This document shows positions 44,784 to 56,257 of a stretch of 64,000 nt of DNA, in pieces. Numbering within the stretch: the first letter of the stretch is position 1; every line of letters begins with the position of its first letter. The DNA comes from Ornithodoros turicata. Lineage: Eukaryota > Arthropoda > Arachnida > Ixodida > Argasidae. The DNA is taken from contig NC_088201.1 in NCBI RefSeq assembly GCF_037126465.1, positions 87,448,273-87,512,272 on the forward strand, given 5' to 3'. Under the pieces are notes generated by a model. That model did no database searches. It was not told the DNA's origin and saw only the letters and a list, made by a program, of their open reading frames with translations. Position numbers and translations under genes: made by a program.

Positions 44784-45317
44784 CAGTTAGGTAGCGGAGT
44801 ACCGCTATTCGCTACTCCTCTGAAACGCCGCTACTCATTCCGAAACGTAGCGCGGTACCGCTACCGGAAGGAAATATGTACCGGCGCTACTCCCAAGCTG
44901 CCTCGTAAGATATTTTTTTATAACGAACATGTAACCATGATGAGTATAGAGCCCACACAACGCTTAGGCAATAAAATATTGTTTTATGCAGGAACAATAA
45001 GCACGAAAAATGTCGATACCAGCTCTGAACTTTATTCTAGGCAGAATAAGAGCGTACAGAAATTAGAAAATATCACTTTGGTCGTGCCGGATTGTGACAC
45101 GGATACTGCCTTGTCGAAGTGAAATGGCGTGGAATACGAGTTACTTCTTTTGTCTTGCCCACTAAAGTAGCGGTAGCAGCATCGGACACGTTACCAAAAT
45201 TTGTAGCGGGAATTATTTTTCCGCTATTGGTTAGAAATTTAGCGCGAGCGCTCCTCCGCTACTGAAAAAGTAGCGAAAAGAGCTGCTCTGTTAGTAGCGC
45301 CGCTACGCACAGCACTG
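44784..45317. mobile_element. hAT MITE with GTAGCGG subterminal repeats
   Basis: The ends are CAGTTAGGTAGCGG and ...GCTACGCACAGCACTG. GTAGCG/CGCTAC motifs crowd both ends. The flanking octamers TCGGTCGG and TCTGTCGA match at 6 of 8. No transposase. Confidence 0.72.
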
Positions 45318-46000
45318 TCTGTCGACAAGGAAACGTGTCCAGCCACACACGCAAACACACAAAAGAAAAAACCGTCCCCGAATCACGCACGTGTGTGCCG
45401 TAATGTAACGCGTATGACTGAATTCAGGTACCGTCTGCACCATGATAAACATTCGTTATGTAGGCAAGGGGATTTTGTCGGTCAAATCCTTTTTTTATGG
45501 CAAAAAGAAAAACAAAAGAAAGAGAACAAGAAACAGCAAATCGTGATAAAATTTACCTTTTTTTTGGGGGGGGGGGGGATTCATAAAATTAGATTAGGCA
45601 TATGCTATGGGACTACTTCTGTGTTTTGTATTCTTGTCTTTCGCATTGCACGATCTCGAAAACCTTCCGTATAACGTTCCTTCCATCTGCCGACGTCCTT
45701 GACTCTTGCAAGTGAACATATACGCGTCCTTACATATGTGGCTTCCCAGCTAATAGTTCTTCTTATGAAGCCACAAAAACGTGGTAGTTAGTAGTTAGTC
45801 AGTTAAATAACTTAGTAAAATAAAAATAAAAACATTGTATTTCTGTAACCATGTCAACTGTTTTACATGGCATATCGTATCACCAAAAATGCAACAATGC
45901 AATTCACCTTCCTGAAGTTGTACAAGTTGATGCATAACTTTCCCATCAAGACAAGAAGAAAAGAAAAAAAAAAAGGGTGCCGCGGAAAATTTGTGATCAA
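45318..46000. other. Tail of repeat copy 1 and unassigned DNA
   Basis: CACCATGATAAACATTCGTT then ATGTAGGCAAGGGG near 45439-45473 matches 49230-49266 of the second copy. Beyond that nothing was recognised, apart from a G-run near 45567. Confidence 0.45.
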
Positions 46001-46012
46001 CGGCATTTAGAC

Positions 46013-46112
46013 ACGACGGAGCTACGGCAGACGGGACAGTACGGAAAGGACGGAAAGGCACCACACCGCCCTTTTCCGTATTGTCCTCGTCTGCCGTAGC
46101 TCCGTCGCGTCT
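46013..46112. repeat. Inverted repeat with ~45-bp arms
   Basis: GACGGAGCTACGGCAGACGG ... is mirrored by ...GTCTGCCGTAGCTCCGTC, with a CACCACACC loop. Probably a MITE end pair or small foldback. Confidence 0.85.
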
Positions 46113-46954
46113 GAAATGTCATACCAACCCCACACTGAGTTGTTAGTCAACGACATTTGTTTGTGTGATATACACTAACACAACTACGTGGGGGCTTGAG
46201 TGTCTGCCCCACTGCCCCTCGGAACTTTATCATGCTGGGGCAAGGTCCCCTCCAAGCAGTCTATCCAGCTGACACTCAGGACGAACGCTTCGTATCGCCA
46301 ACTGTAGGATGGGACAAGCGTAAGCTTGCCCACATCACGGTTCAAAAATAGTACTGCCCTCGCCCTAAACGAACGTTTCGGGGGATATCCTAATGGTCGC
46401 GTGCTCAATGTGTAGACAACCTCTCGCTCGTCTAGATGCTCAAAACACACGACTGCTCTGGAGCATCTTTACTTGGCGACTGCTGCTCCTCCTTCGAGGA
46501 AGTACAAGATATTGGATATACATACATATGTTCGGGTGCCTCTTCGGAGTCACGCGGCGAACTGGCTTTTCCTCTTCGGGCTAAAGCGCGCTAGTACAAC
46601 GTTATGAGTACTTGGGTGTCATAATCAAAAGCTATCTAAAATTGGCTAGAAAACCTGTTCTAAAGCTATACTGGATGACTTGGGTGTGGAAAGAGAATTT
46701 TCGATTTTGGGAGTGAACATGAAGAGGAAATAGCAGTAGCGTGTCATATGCGCCGCATGTTTCTCTCAGGGAAGTGACAGTGACAGTACGTCAATCAGCT
46801 ACGTGTCTGTGAGAAACTTGCTTTTATTTCGTTGCATTTCTCCATGTTGTGCTCATAGCATTTGCCACCTTCACGTTATTGTCACAATATCAGTATAGGC
46901 TCAGTATATAGTAAAGGGGATAAGCCCATGAACGGAGAACCTGTTTCATGACAG
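46113..46954. other. Intergenic, no gene recognised
   Basis: Only short open frames. The 3' part may be the body of the SINE whose tail is at 46955. Confidence 0.4.
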
Positions 46955-47006
46955 TAACTGATCGCAGTTGTCTCGCGACGTAAAGCCTCGAATTATTATT
47001 ATTATG
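46955..47006 (+). mobile_element. SINE 3' tail
   Basis: CGCAGTTGTCTCGCGACGTA followed by AAGCCTCGAATTATTATTATTAT. The core resembles the end of the SINE at 17746-17965 (AGTTGTCTCGCAAC). The tRNA-like head was not found upstream. Confidence 0.6.
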
Positions 47007-47081
47007 ACAGTGGCTATCGGCGTTGCCTTCGCAAACAGCGAAGAATGGTTGTAGGAAACAATATCCCCGAAAAAAAAAAAA

Positions 47082-47132
47082 AGTCCGTACACCGAAACTT
47101 CCACACCGAAATGTCCCGTTCCCGCCCCAAAA
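47082..47132 (-). repeat. Fragment of the 16-bp minisatellite family
   Basis: CCGTACACCGAAACTTCCAC and ACCGAAATGTCCCGTTCCCG match the right terminus type of the element at 41201-44262; probably the scar of another copy. Confidence 0.55.
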
Positions 47133-48429
47133 ATGTCCCCGACTGACCGCGTTATTCAGGCTACCAGCGGTATTCCTGCGGCTAATTTCAGAGTTAGCTA
47201 ATTCCTAAAGTGCGAATGTCACGAGGAACTCCTCGTGTAGTGGCTCAAGTATAATTATTGCGAGACAGGGAAGAAAACATTTCCGCATCCGTTCTAACGA
47301 AACAAAATACAAGATTACAACAAGACACGCACACGAAGACATGATGATGGCGTGGGGCTGATGCCGGCCAGCAGGCTGACAAGATCACAGACGTTTTTAC
47401 CAGATGTACGTTTTCTTGTATTTGCGTTCACGCTTTTCTGCTTTTCATAACCGATTGTGCACCCCGATGCTTTGGAGAATTGTCTTTGCCTGACAGTAAA
47501 ATCCCGAGACGAGGGACGACGAAAGGCAAGGGATGATAAATCGGCGTTCGATGAAACGGCGTTGGGTAAAATGTCCCAGTCGAAATGACGAAATGAAAAC
47601 CCTGTCACATTTCCCTTTGCCGTTTCCCTAATGTATCAATTTCGCGTGTGACGTTGTCCCGGTCTACGTTCCTCAGTACGCTGTATTCCAAAGAGAAAAA
47701 TAATATAACTACTAAAATGCTACTGTATTCTCGTACTGTAGTGTCGACTGTATTTGCTTGGTTGGTTGGTTATGTGTATCAAGCGTAAAACAACATCATA
47801 GAAACAAAGCACAACGAACCATTGCGCATCATTTGCCGCCATGCTTTTCATCGAGTCTGAGTTCCCGATTTTTCTATTAGCGAAAAAAAGAAAAAGACAG
47901 GAAATGGGGGAAATCTATTTTTCCCTTTTTTACACGCGCCTTTCTACATTCACAACTGCAGATTCGCGGAAACCCACCCAGGAACGTTTCCTAAGGGTTT
48001 TTGACGAGCGGTCGTTGCTCAAAACAAATGAGAGCAGCATGAAAAGTCGACTCAGCAGCGATAATACCGAAATTAGTTGAACCCTGGGGATATCGTCTGC
48101 GCCATGATCTGCGAACGAAGTGCGGAAGTGACGACAGCGCTCTGCGGGCGATTTCAGCTGAATTCGTGCTTTCTCGGCGACGCATTGTGGTGGACGAACA
48201 CAAACACGACAGACACGGACGGCGTTCAACTAGCAACCCAGGTTTATCTGACACAAATCCTCCCTACCGCTACCCGGGGGCGTGTTTCTCGGCAAAGGTG
48301 ACGTCTTCCTTTGATGAGTTCCAACCAACATGCTTTTTACCTTCTACGTAGTGCTCCACGGCGCAGCGGATAGATCTGAAATGACCAGTGTGCAACCAGT
48401 GTAACAGTCCGTTACGCGAGACCTGGAAA

Positions 48430-49300
48430 TAGACCACCTCACGGGAGATTGGCATCCACTGTGCTGCTGCAACCGGGTCAACGTGACACATGGCCACAGG
48501 ACGAACGACCGAGGAAAAACAACGAGAATGCGCACGCGTTGACATTACTTCGGTTGTTGTATTTCATTTGTCATTGTAAGAGAGAATCACAGGAGAACGC
48601 AACAAAGCTGTTGTTTAGAGCTTGGCTCTTGAGTGTCTCTTCGCTTGTATTTCTGACATTCTTGCAAGGTTTCCACAGAGTAACATATTGGCTTTGGATC
48701 GAAACAACTGTTGTGGACAGAACTAAAAATCGTATTTTTCCTACTATCCTATTGTTGCCCCTAGTAAGCAATGAGTACGTGTACAATGAACGCTTGCGGC
48801 AGTTCGTGCAACAGCTGTTTCGTTGCAATCTTTTCGCTACGCGACGGACAAGCAGCCCTGCTGTCAAATGGCATATAGAACTGTATTCGTTATTATTATA
48901 ATACTTATCACAATGAAACTGCGATTATCACAATAGGCTCGAATCATAACAATTGCGCCCTTCGCTGCGCATGACGAATCAACTTCGGTCTCCCAGTGCC
49001 ACTGACAACTTCTATGACAGCGAAGCCTGTTAGGGGCGGAAAGCAGGCTGTTACAAAACAATTGTCAGTGCTAGGCGTGAATACTATTGCCCAGAGAGAA
49101 AAGAATATAAGCCAATCCCCTTCCCCAGAGCACGCGCGTCTTTGTCTCGTTCCTTTTTCTTTCCTACTGGTTTCTTTGTTTTCTACATGTGGGGGAACTG
49201 AATGAAGAACCGGATCATGGAAGGAGGGGGCACCACGGTAAATGTTTATTATGTAGGCAAGGGGAAGGAGTGCTGTCGCATCCATTTTGCTACGAGGAAT
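48430..49300 (+). repeat. Unidentified repeat family, copy 2
   Basis: It aligns by eye with 40900-41200 plus 44263-44783 plus the 45439-45473 patch, without the inserted elements. It therefore shows the ancestral uninterrupted arrangement. No convincing coding frame; a decayed transposon body is the likely identity. Confidence 0.7.
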
Positions 49301-49571
49301 TTTTGTCGCACGATAACTATCTTGCAATGCAAATGCAATTTCTTGGATTGAACTCTGAAGTCTGTAGACGGATCCTCCGTTTACTCGCAAGTACAACGAT
49401 CGTCTCACGACAAACTGTGGGCAATCAGCGCCGCGTAATGGGATGGAGACGACTGAAATAAACTAGTGAAATGACCACATTTCGTGGCGAAAGATCACAC
49501 CTCTCGTCATCTCACAAAGCGATAACACGAATCGCAGCCAAATAGAAAAAAAAGTTATCTTCATCTACTAG

Positions 49572-49998
49572 CAGTGGCGTAGCCACGTGGGGGGGGGGGC
49601 TAGGGGGGCTCCAGTCCCCCCCCCCCCTACCTGCCACGGACCGACCCACACAAATCGTGCAAATCCGAGAACATAATATATGTGGGGGAGGGGGACCAGT
49701 GTGACGATCGCGAAAGTTCTTGCAGTTCATGGCGTCTATCTAAGAAGCACTCTTGAATGGTTTTCAAAGTATGAGCTTTTCAAAATACTTCCAATCTCGT
49801 GACACCACCTCATTGGTCATGACAGCTTAGACGTGCAATCGTACTGTGAACGTCTAAATCAACTATTTTCGCTCCTTTTTTTATCCTCAGTTTGCAGTGT
49901 GCACAAGTATATGTGTGTTGTCGACACAGGATCAGCGGAGGGGGGTGGCGAGTTTTCGTATCCAGCCCCCCTACCTGGGAGGTCTGGCTACGCCACTG
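49572..49998. mobile_element. hAT-like MITE, CAGTGGCGTAGCCA termini
   Basis: Terminal inverted repeats are CAGTGGCGTAGCCA at the left and TGGCTACGCCACTG at the right. The flanking octamers TCTACTAG and CCTACTAG match at 7 of 8. C/G runs lie just inside both ends. This terminus type recurs widely in animal genomes. Confidence 0.88.
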
Positions 49999-50528
49999 CC
50001 TACTAGTCGCAGCCGCTGCTATGCCGAATACGGACAGGTTACATAGCGTATAATTGTCGACTTCCCTAGTTTACTTCGGTTATGCCTTTCCTTTGATTCT
50101 TATCATTTTGTGTGCGCACTGTGAGTTGAACTTCTAGTTTCAACAGAACTGGTAATTTCATAATTCATTTCAAGAAATCCTGTTTCTGTAAGCTGTATTG
50201 CGATAAAACTGCTACCGATCGGCACGTGAACAGACTCTTCACAGCTGAGTGCAATTATTTAGTATTTGCGTCCAATTTTTATGACGGTTGTTTGACCATT
50301 TTGCATTTGAGATATATATTTTTATATATATCAAATATATTATATTTTGCACAGTCTTCGTCACACGCTACGCGCGCGACAGCTACCCTCGTGCTACTCA
50401 AAGCAGGAAGGCACGAAAATCAACTCGCCGTCTTGCACGGCAGTTTCCGAAGACTTTTACGAGACAATCGTCCCTTCTACACGCGTATAAACACCGGGTA
50501 CAATAGCATAGAGAAGAGACTCAAGGTC

Positions 50529-50533
50529 AAAGG
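50529..50533 (+). repeat. Left 5-bp target duplication of the Ty3 element
   Basis: AAAGG, repeated at 54839-54843. Confidence 0.9.
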
Positions 50534-50678
50534 TGTCAGAAACGATGTTTAATGATTACCTAGTTACAAAGGCATGTCTGAGTATCGAGTACATCTGATG
50601 ATCGATCTGGAGTCTGGCTTCGGCTCCTTCTTTGGCTTGGAGATGCCGATGGCGATAGGTGCGCCTACTATCTTGACA
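50534..50678 (-). repeat. 3' LTR of the Ty3 element
   Basis: 145 bp, from TGTCAGAAACG to TATCTTGACA on the plus strand. LTRs this short are unusual for the group. Confidence 0.93.
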
Positions 50679-50697
50679 TCCCCCTTTTTCTCTTTTT
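50679..50697 (-). promoter_or_regulatory. Polypurine tract of the Ty3 element
   Basis: The minus strand reads AAAAAGAGAAAAAGGGGGA immediately before the 3' LTR, the normal plus-strand primer position. Confidence 0.85.
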
Positions 50698-50698
50698 A

Positions 50699-53600
50699 GA
50701 GGTTGAGTCTCACGACAGGCTTGACAGAGCGACCAGATCTGGTCAGAGTTCTGTCGTCTTCTGTGTCGTCGTGGAAAGTTGAATGGGTGACTTGCTGGGG
50801 CACACAGTGCTCGGCACTTCTTGTCTGAGTGTCTGTCCTCTGCTGTTCTGCTTTTATTGGACGGACGAAAGATGTATTGCGGCGATGTAGACCTTTCTGT
50901 GTTTTAACAATTACCGAACGGGGTTCGTCCAAGTGTCGTATGACCGTACCAGGGATCCAGTGTCAGTGTCCTTCCCACACTTTGACTGATTGGCCTACAG
51001 CCATTTTCGGTGCTTGCCTTGTGTGCTGATCACCATACCTCTTCTGCCGGTCACGCTCTGTATTCAATTTGTGTCTCACACCTTGTATTACCTTTGGCTG
51101 TAGTAGTTTGCTGTGCATTGGAATGGTGGTCTTTGTTCTTCGGCTGTACAGTCTCTGTGCTGGTGATCCCAGCCCTTCATTCCTTGGTGTGTCTTAGGTT
51201 GAGGAGGGCCATTTGTATGTCACTTCCATCTAAGGCACATTTTCGAAGTACACTCTTGGCTGTCTGCACTGCTCGTTCAGCGAGGCCGTTAGATTGTGGG
51301 TATCTCGGACTTGAGGTGATATGATGGAATTCCCAGTCTTTGGTGAAGTTCTTGAACTCCTTCGCTGTGTAGCAGGGGCCGTTGTCGGTTTCAAGGACCT
51401 TTGGTATACCGTGAGTGGCTAACAATTCCTTCATGACATTGACAACTTCCTGTGCAGACTCTCCACGTAGTTTTCTGAAATCCAGGTAACCCGAATAGCT
51501 GTCTACTATGATAATATATGATTGTCCTCCAAAATTGAATAGGTCTGATGCCACTCTTTCCCAGGGTAGATCGGGTATCTCTTTCATGTGGAATGGTTCC
51601 TTTGCTGGTTTTCTTTCTGTGGCTTGGCATGTTTTACATCTTTCTACATAATTTCTGACGTCTGTTGTTAGGCCAGGCCAGTATACTGTTTCACGTGCCC
51701 TTTTCAGGCAACTGTTGCTGCAAAGGTGTCCTGCATGTATCTGTGATAGTAGTCTTTTCCTCGACGCTTTGAGGATGACAATTCTGTCATTCCTGAAAAG
51801 TATGTCCTCGTAAACTGTAAGTTCGTCTCTAAAGGACCAGTATGGTTTTTTCGTGTTTCACTGAGCCCTTTTGGGTCACTTGGCCAGCTGTTTTTTGTGG
51901 TTTCCATGACCTCTTGAATGTCTTTGTCTTCTGCAAGATCCTTTTTGAGTTCGTTCATCGTTTCTGGCGACATAGGTGCTATTGCCAAGACTTGTAGGTC
52001 TTGTGTGCAAATGTCGGCGGACTCGTTATCGACACAGTCTCTGCTAAGCAAGTCTGCAATGACAAGCTCTTTTCCTTTCTTGTAGACTATTGTTGGTGCG
52101 TACTGTTGTATATCCAGCAGAAACCTTTGTAATCGGGGAGATGCTCTACTCAATGGCTTTCTTGCGATGCTCTCTATTGGTTTGTGATCAGTCTCAATGG
52201 TCAGTGGTCTTCCATATATATATTGATGGAATTTCTTGCACCCATATCTGATTGCCAGTGCCTCTTTCTCGATTTGTGGATAATTCTGCTGAGCTTCTGT
52301 GATTGCTGCAGATGCATATGCGACAGGATTTCCTTCTTGTAACAGCACTGCTCCCAAGGCTTTGGAGCTGGCATCAACCGATATGGTTACTGCGCCATTG
52401 ACGTTGTAATACTGCAGCGTCGGGGCAGTCTTTAGTACCTGTTTTATTTCTGCTAGCGCTTGCATCTGTTCTGACGTCCAAAGGAAATCTGAATCCTTTG
52501 TAATGAGCTTTCTGAGCGGTGCCGTCTTGTCTGCAAGGTTTGACACAAACTTTTGCAAGTACTGTATCATACCTAGTAGCCTTTGTAGTTCAGTCTTGTT
52601 CTTTGGCTCGCTGACTTGATCAATTGCGGCTACTTTGTCTTGGTCAATCTTGAGTCCATCTGCAGTTACCGTATGACCAAGAAACTTGACCGAATTGCTG
52701 TCAAACACACACTTGTCTCTGTTAAGCTTTGCGCCAGCTTCTTTCAGTGCTTCCATGACTTTGTGTGTATATTCTTGTAGCTTCTCGCTTGTTTCAGCAT
52801 ACACCAGGATGTCATCCATGGAGTTGACTGTGTTTGACATACCTTCTAGGATTCTGCTGACAACCTGTTGGAAAACCTCTGGTGCTGTAGCTATGCCAAA
52901 TGGGACTCTCTTGAAGCAGTACCTGCCCCAGGGTGTGCTGAAGGCCAGATACTTCTTTGTGCGTTCTGACACTTTCATTTGCCAGAAACCTTTCTTTAGC
53001 TCTAAGAGAGTGAACCGCTTGGCACCTCTGAGGTGTGCAACAATCTCTTCCAGAGTCTTGAGTGGGTAGTTACGTCTGATTAGAACCTTATTTAGTTCTA
53101 CTGGTTCGAGGCAGATCGTTATTTTTCCTTTCTGTTTCACCACGACCATTTCGCTGCAAAATGGTGTTGGTTCCACGACTTTTTCAACTATTCCTTTCTG
53201 TTCCATGCTGAGGAGTTCCTGCTTGACTTCCTCCATAATCGCATACGGAACTTTTCTTGGTGGCCTGTTCACCAAAGTCTTAGTTGCTTCTTCTTTTATG
53301 TCAGTATCATACACAAAGTCTTTTATGCATCCCATACCTTGAAATATTTTGTCGTCCTCTTGTACTGTTTGGACAGTGTGCACTCTTCGTACCAAGTTGA
53401 GGGTCTCGCACGTGTTATGACCTAAAACTGGTGTTACATCTGAGTCCACAACGAGGAATCTCATCTCTGCTGTCTGTCCATGTACAATGCCTGTAGCTCT
53501 TACTTCTCCAATCACAGGAATTTTGTGATTGCTGTAGGACGAGATCCTCTTGACAGATGTCTCAAACACCTGTAATCCCATTTCTTGGACTACTTTGTAT

Positions 53601-53900
53601 GGGAGGACATTGCACTGGGCTCCAGTGTCTAACTTCATAGTGACCTTGGTTCCATGTTTAAATTGGATTTCTTCATGCCACGCCGTCTTGTTTTCCTCAG
53701 TCTTCAATTCGGACACGTACATCTCTTCTGTGTCATGTTGTTCATCAATCGTGTGGACGTTGTGTTGTGCTAAGTTCCTGCTCGTTCGGCACACAGCTGC
53801 AAAGTGTCCCATCTTATGGCATTTGTTACAAGTTTTGCCATATGCGGGAAATTCTCTAGGTTTGTGGAACCTTCCACAAAACGTACACGCTTTTCTTGGT
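50699..53900 (-). pseudogene. Ty3 pol: protease, reverse transcriptase, RNase H and integrase
   Basis: The frame is open from the gag knuckle to about 51704. The protease has LDTGAQCNVLP. The RT has PTPFCSEMVVVKQKGKI, FTLLELKKGFWQM and a catalytic box reading NSMDDILVY, where YMDD is expected; the usual Asp of LDLKKG is Glu here. RNase H has TISVDASSKALGAVL and ETDHKPIESI. A frameshift near 51845 precedes the integrase, read as WERVASDLF, ETDNGPCYTAKEF and SPRYPQSNGLAERAV with the DDE residues, open 51177-51587. A C-terminal piece (RSVIVKTQKGLHRRN) is at 50696-50932. The two RT changes and the frameshifts argue for a dead copy. Confidence 0.9.
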
Positions 53901-54552
53901 CCCGTCTTTTTTTTTTTTTTTTTTGTGTTTGCTCTTTCATCTCTGTGTCCATCTTTTGTGTACTCTTCGTTTTCTTCTTCGTAATGGAGTCCACTACCTT
54001 TGTATCTTTGTTCGCTATCTCTTTGAGCTGTTGAGATGCCTGTTCACTTGCCCTACACGTGTTGACCGTTTTCTGCAGATCGATCGTCGGATCGCTCAGT
54101 AATTTTTCTCTGACGTCGTCGTTCCTGATACCGACGATAATACGGTCTCTAGGTAGCTCGTCTGTCAGCTCGCCAAACTGACATTTCTTCGCTTGGAGTC
54201 GTGCGGCGGTAAGGAATTCGTTGAACGTCTCGCCTTCTTTCTGCTTCATTTCGTGAAACTTGTATCTTTCATAGGCGTGATTAGCTTTTGGCGTGAAGTG
54301 TTCCTTGAATCTCTGTTTCACGACTTCCAATTGCTTCTTTTCTTCGCCGCTGAGGGAAAGCGTTCTGTACACATTTTGCGCGTCGGGACCGATAACTGTC
54401 ATGAAGTTGGCGACTTGGACTTCTGGGGGTTTCTTGTGCAGTTGTATGGCTGTAGCATACCACTCATAGCTCTCTAGTCAATCGTCCCATGTGTTCGGCG
54501 ACTGCGATGACACATCGAGAGGCTTGGGCGTTTTCAGACCACAGTCTGCCAT
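53770..54552 (-). pseudogene. Ty3 gag
   Basis: The frame starts with ATG at 54550-54552. A TGA at about 54478 interrupts it, at a position where the context suggests a Trp codon. The long open part from 54402 covers the capsid-like core (EHFTPKANHAYERYKFHEMK, GETFNEFLTAARLQAKKC, RDRIIVGIRNDDVREKLL). It ends in a Lys-rich stretch over a 16-base A-run (T-run at 53909-53924), after which the frame shifts. The CCHC knuckle region (CTFCGRFH, then CNKCHKMGHFAAVC) lies just beyond, in the pol frame. Gag would assemble the particle and bind element RNA. Confidence 0.88.
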
Positions 54553-54662
54553 AGTTTCGGAATTCCTACTTGCGTATTTTCTTGCCTGTCTTTTCCGGCG
54601 CTGTCTTCTATCCGTTCTTTTGCGCTACATTGTTTCTTCTCGAGGTCTTCTGTCTGCTGTTT

Positions 54663-54683
54663 CTAACCCCGCTTCTGACACCA
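54663..54683 (-). promoter_or_regulatory. Primer-binding site of the Ty3 element
   Basis: Directly inside the 5' LTR the minus strand reads TGGTGTCAGAAGCGGGG. The TGG pairs with a tRNA CCA end. The donor tRNA (perhaps Leu) cannot be fixed from sequence alone. Confidence 0.8.
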
Positions 54684-54838
54684 TGTCAGAAACGATGTTT
54701 AATGATTACATATTTACAAAGGCATGTCTGAGTATATCGACATATCGAGTACATCTGATGATTGATCTGGAGTCTGGCTTTGGCTCCTTCTTTGGCTTGG
54801 AGATGCCGATGGCGATAGGTGCGCCTACTATCTTGACA
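54684..54838 (-). repeat. 5' LTR of the Ty3 element
   Basis: 155 bp; it carries an extra ATATCGACAT-type 10-bp duplication compared with the other LTR. Confidence 0.93.
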
Positions 54839-54843
54839 AAAGG

Positions 54844-55440
54844 GTCCAGTCAGAAGCTGTCCCACGCGCGTTTCTCCCTAACGGGGTCATCCACGGAAAC
54901 CGCGACGGTGGCGCCCCGCCGTAGGAAGTCCGTAAGTAAATTCAAGATGGCTACCGTGAGACCGTAGCCTTAACAAACACATGAGAAGTATAGCTGCACA
55001 AAGTGACTATGAATATTCCACACACACCTAAAAGATCATGATCATACGAGAAAAGGCCAAAATATATACACAATACATATTTACTATCGGGGACATGGCT
55101 AACTGAAATTTACAACTCGTGGTTTGTCCTTACTGGAATCTCCAAATATCGCAACATTGTTTGCAACAAATAAGAAACGTGCAGGATATAGTCCATTCTC
55201 AAATTCAGTATTGACCGAACTATCTTGAAGTAGATAAATGAATACAGGCTGGTGAACCCGAGACTCAAGATTGCAGATAGCCGTGTCCCCCACAGTAAAG
55301 CATGGATAGTCCATTTGCTGCACTTTGTGCTCTGTAGAACATGGGTTTGGGCTACTCAAACTTGAATATTTGAAAACCAAGCTACCGCTAACAAATCTCA
55401 GTAGTGCTTGTAGAGTTTTACCATTTAGCAAGCTATGCTA
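54844..55440. other. Intergenic between the Ty3 element and the CACTA gene
   Basis: A 100-codon minus-strand open frame (55099-55431) lies just downstream of the CACTA gene stop, but it has no recognisable motif and no good start. I do not call it. Confidence 0.4.
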
Positions 55441-55511
55441 CTAAAGGTTCTGCTCTGTTGTATTAGGTTGTGTGCACACATAGCACAGCACACGAACATA
55501 TTTTACAATAG

Positions 55512-55752
55512 GTACAGCTCCCGTCAACCTTAACAATAACATTGGAAAAAATTCGGTCTCGTTTCCGAGCGCGATAACAGCCACCCTGGGGTCACTGGGG
55601 GAAGGTTAAAGGAACAAAATCCTTGCGTTAAACTAACAGAATAATTTTGTTCAACTAGGATTTCCTCATGTCCCCAAGGGTGGCTGTAATCGCGCTCGGT
55701 AGCGAGACCATATTTTTTCCGGTGTTATTATTAAGGTTGACGGGAGCTGTAC
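55512..55752. mobile_element. Foldback MITE in the CACTA gene
   Basis: About 80-bp inverted arms (AGCTCCCGTCAACCTTAA... mirrored by ...TTAAGGTTGACGGGAGCT), bounded by GTAC on both sides. GTAC may be the target duplication or part of the palindromic end. Collapsing one GTAC keeps the transposase tail in frame. Confidence 0.88.
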
Positions 55753-55968
55753 GTCCGCACTAATCGCTACCAGTTGTCTACTCTCAATTACAGGAATTAC
55801 ACTTGGCACCACCAAGGAAATGCTCCTGTTCCGGAAATATCCTTCCTCGTCGTATGTAAGTTCCTCTAGCACTACATACACCTCACTATCCACATGAGCG
55901 AAACACAAAATGTTACCATGTTCTGCTCCATGTACCGTTGTGAACATGACAGTGTAGTTATTTCGGCG

Positions 55969-56257
55969 CCAGCGGCATGGCCGAGTGGGTTAAGGCATCT
56001 CGCTTGTTGGTGTCGTGCTGACTGGAAGCTGGTGGGTTCGAATCCTACCACCGGCTGTGCTGTCTGAGGTTTTCCTAGGGTTTTCCGGAGGCTTTCCAGA
56101 CGAATGTCAGCACAATTCCCCCTGCAGTCGGCGCAGAACGCATACTAACCGCCTTGTCCCCCACTCCTTCCTGCTGTTCTCTCTCCATCTGTCCTCATCT
56201 GTACACCGCTCGTAGCCACAGTTGCTTCGCGGCGCTAACACGAAAGTAAAAAAAGTG
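55969..56257 (+). mobile_element. tRNA-derived SINE with 9-bp target duplication
   Basis: ATTTCGGCG at 55960-55968 and 56258-56266 brackets it. The head is like a tRNA with a long variable arm: A box TGGCCGAGTGGGTTAAGGC from 55978 and B box GGGTTCGAATCC at 56034-56045. The tail ends GAAAGTAAAAAAAGTG. It lies inside the transposase coding region; without it the frame is continuous. Confidence 0.92.

Larger units (their letters stand above)
50534..54838 (-). mobile_element. Ty3/gypsy LTR retrotransposon, complete but decayed, 4.3 kb
   Basis: It has LTRs of 145 and 155 bp with TG...CA ends, a 5-bp AAAGG target duplication, a primer-binding site next to the 5' LTR and a polypurine tract next to the 3' LTR. 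The order gag, protease, RT, RNase H, integrase is that of Ty3/gypsy. The LTRs differ by about four substitutions and one 10-bp indel, which suggests a moderate age. The coding region has several breaks. No envelope gene is present. Confidence 0.95.

Noticed and set aside
55099..55431. 110-codon minus-strand frame after the CACTA stop
   Set aside because: It begins at a non-ATG codon, shows no motif, and lies downstream of a convincing C-terminus and stop.
55969..56050. Functional tRNA-Ser/Leu gene
   Set aside because: Head of a SINE with flanking target duplications; cloverleaf imperfect and followed by a non-tRNA body.
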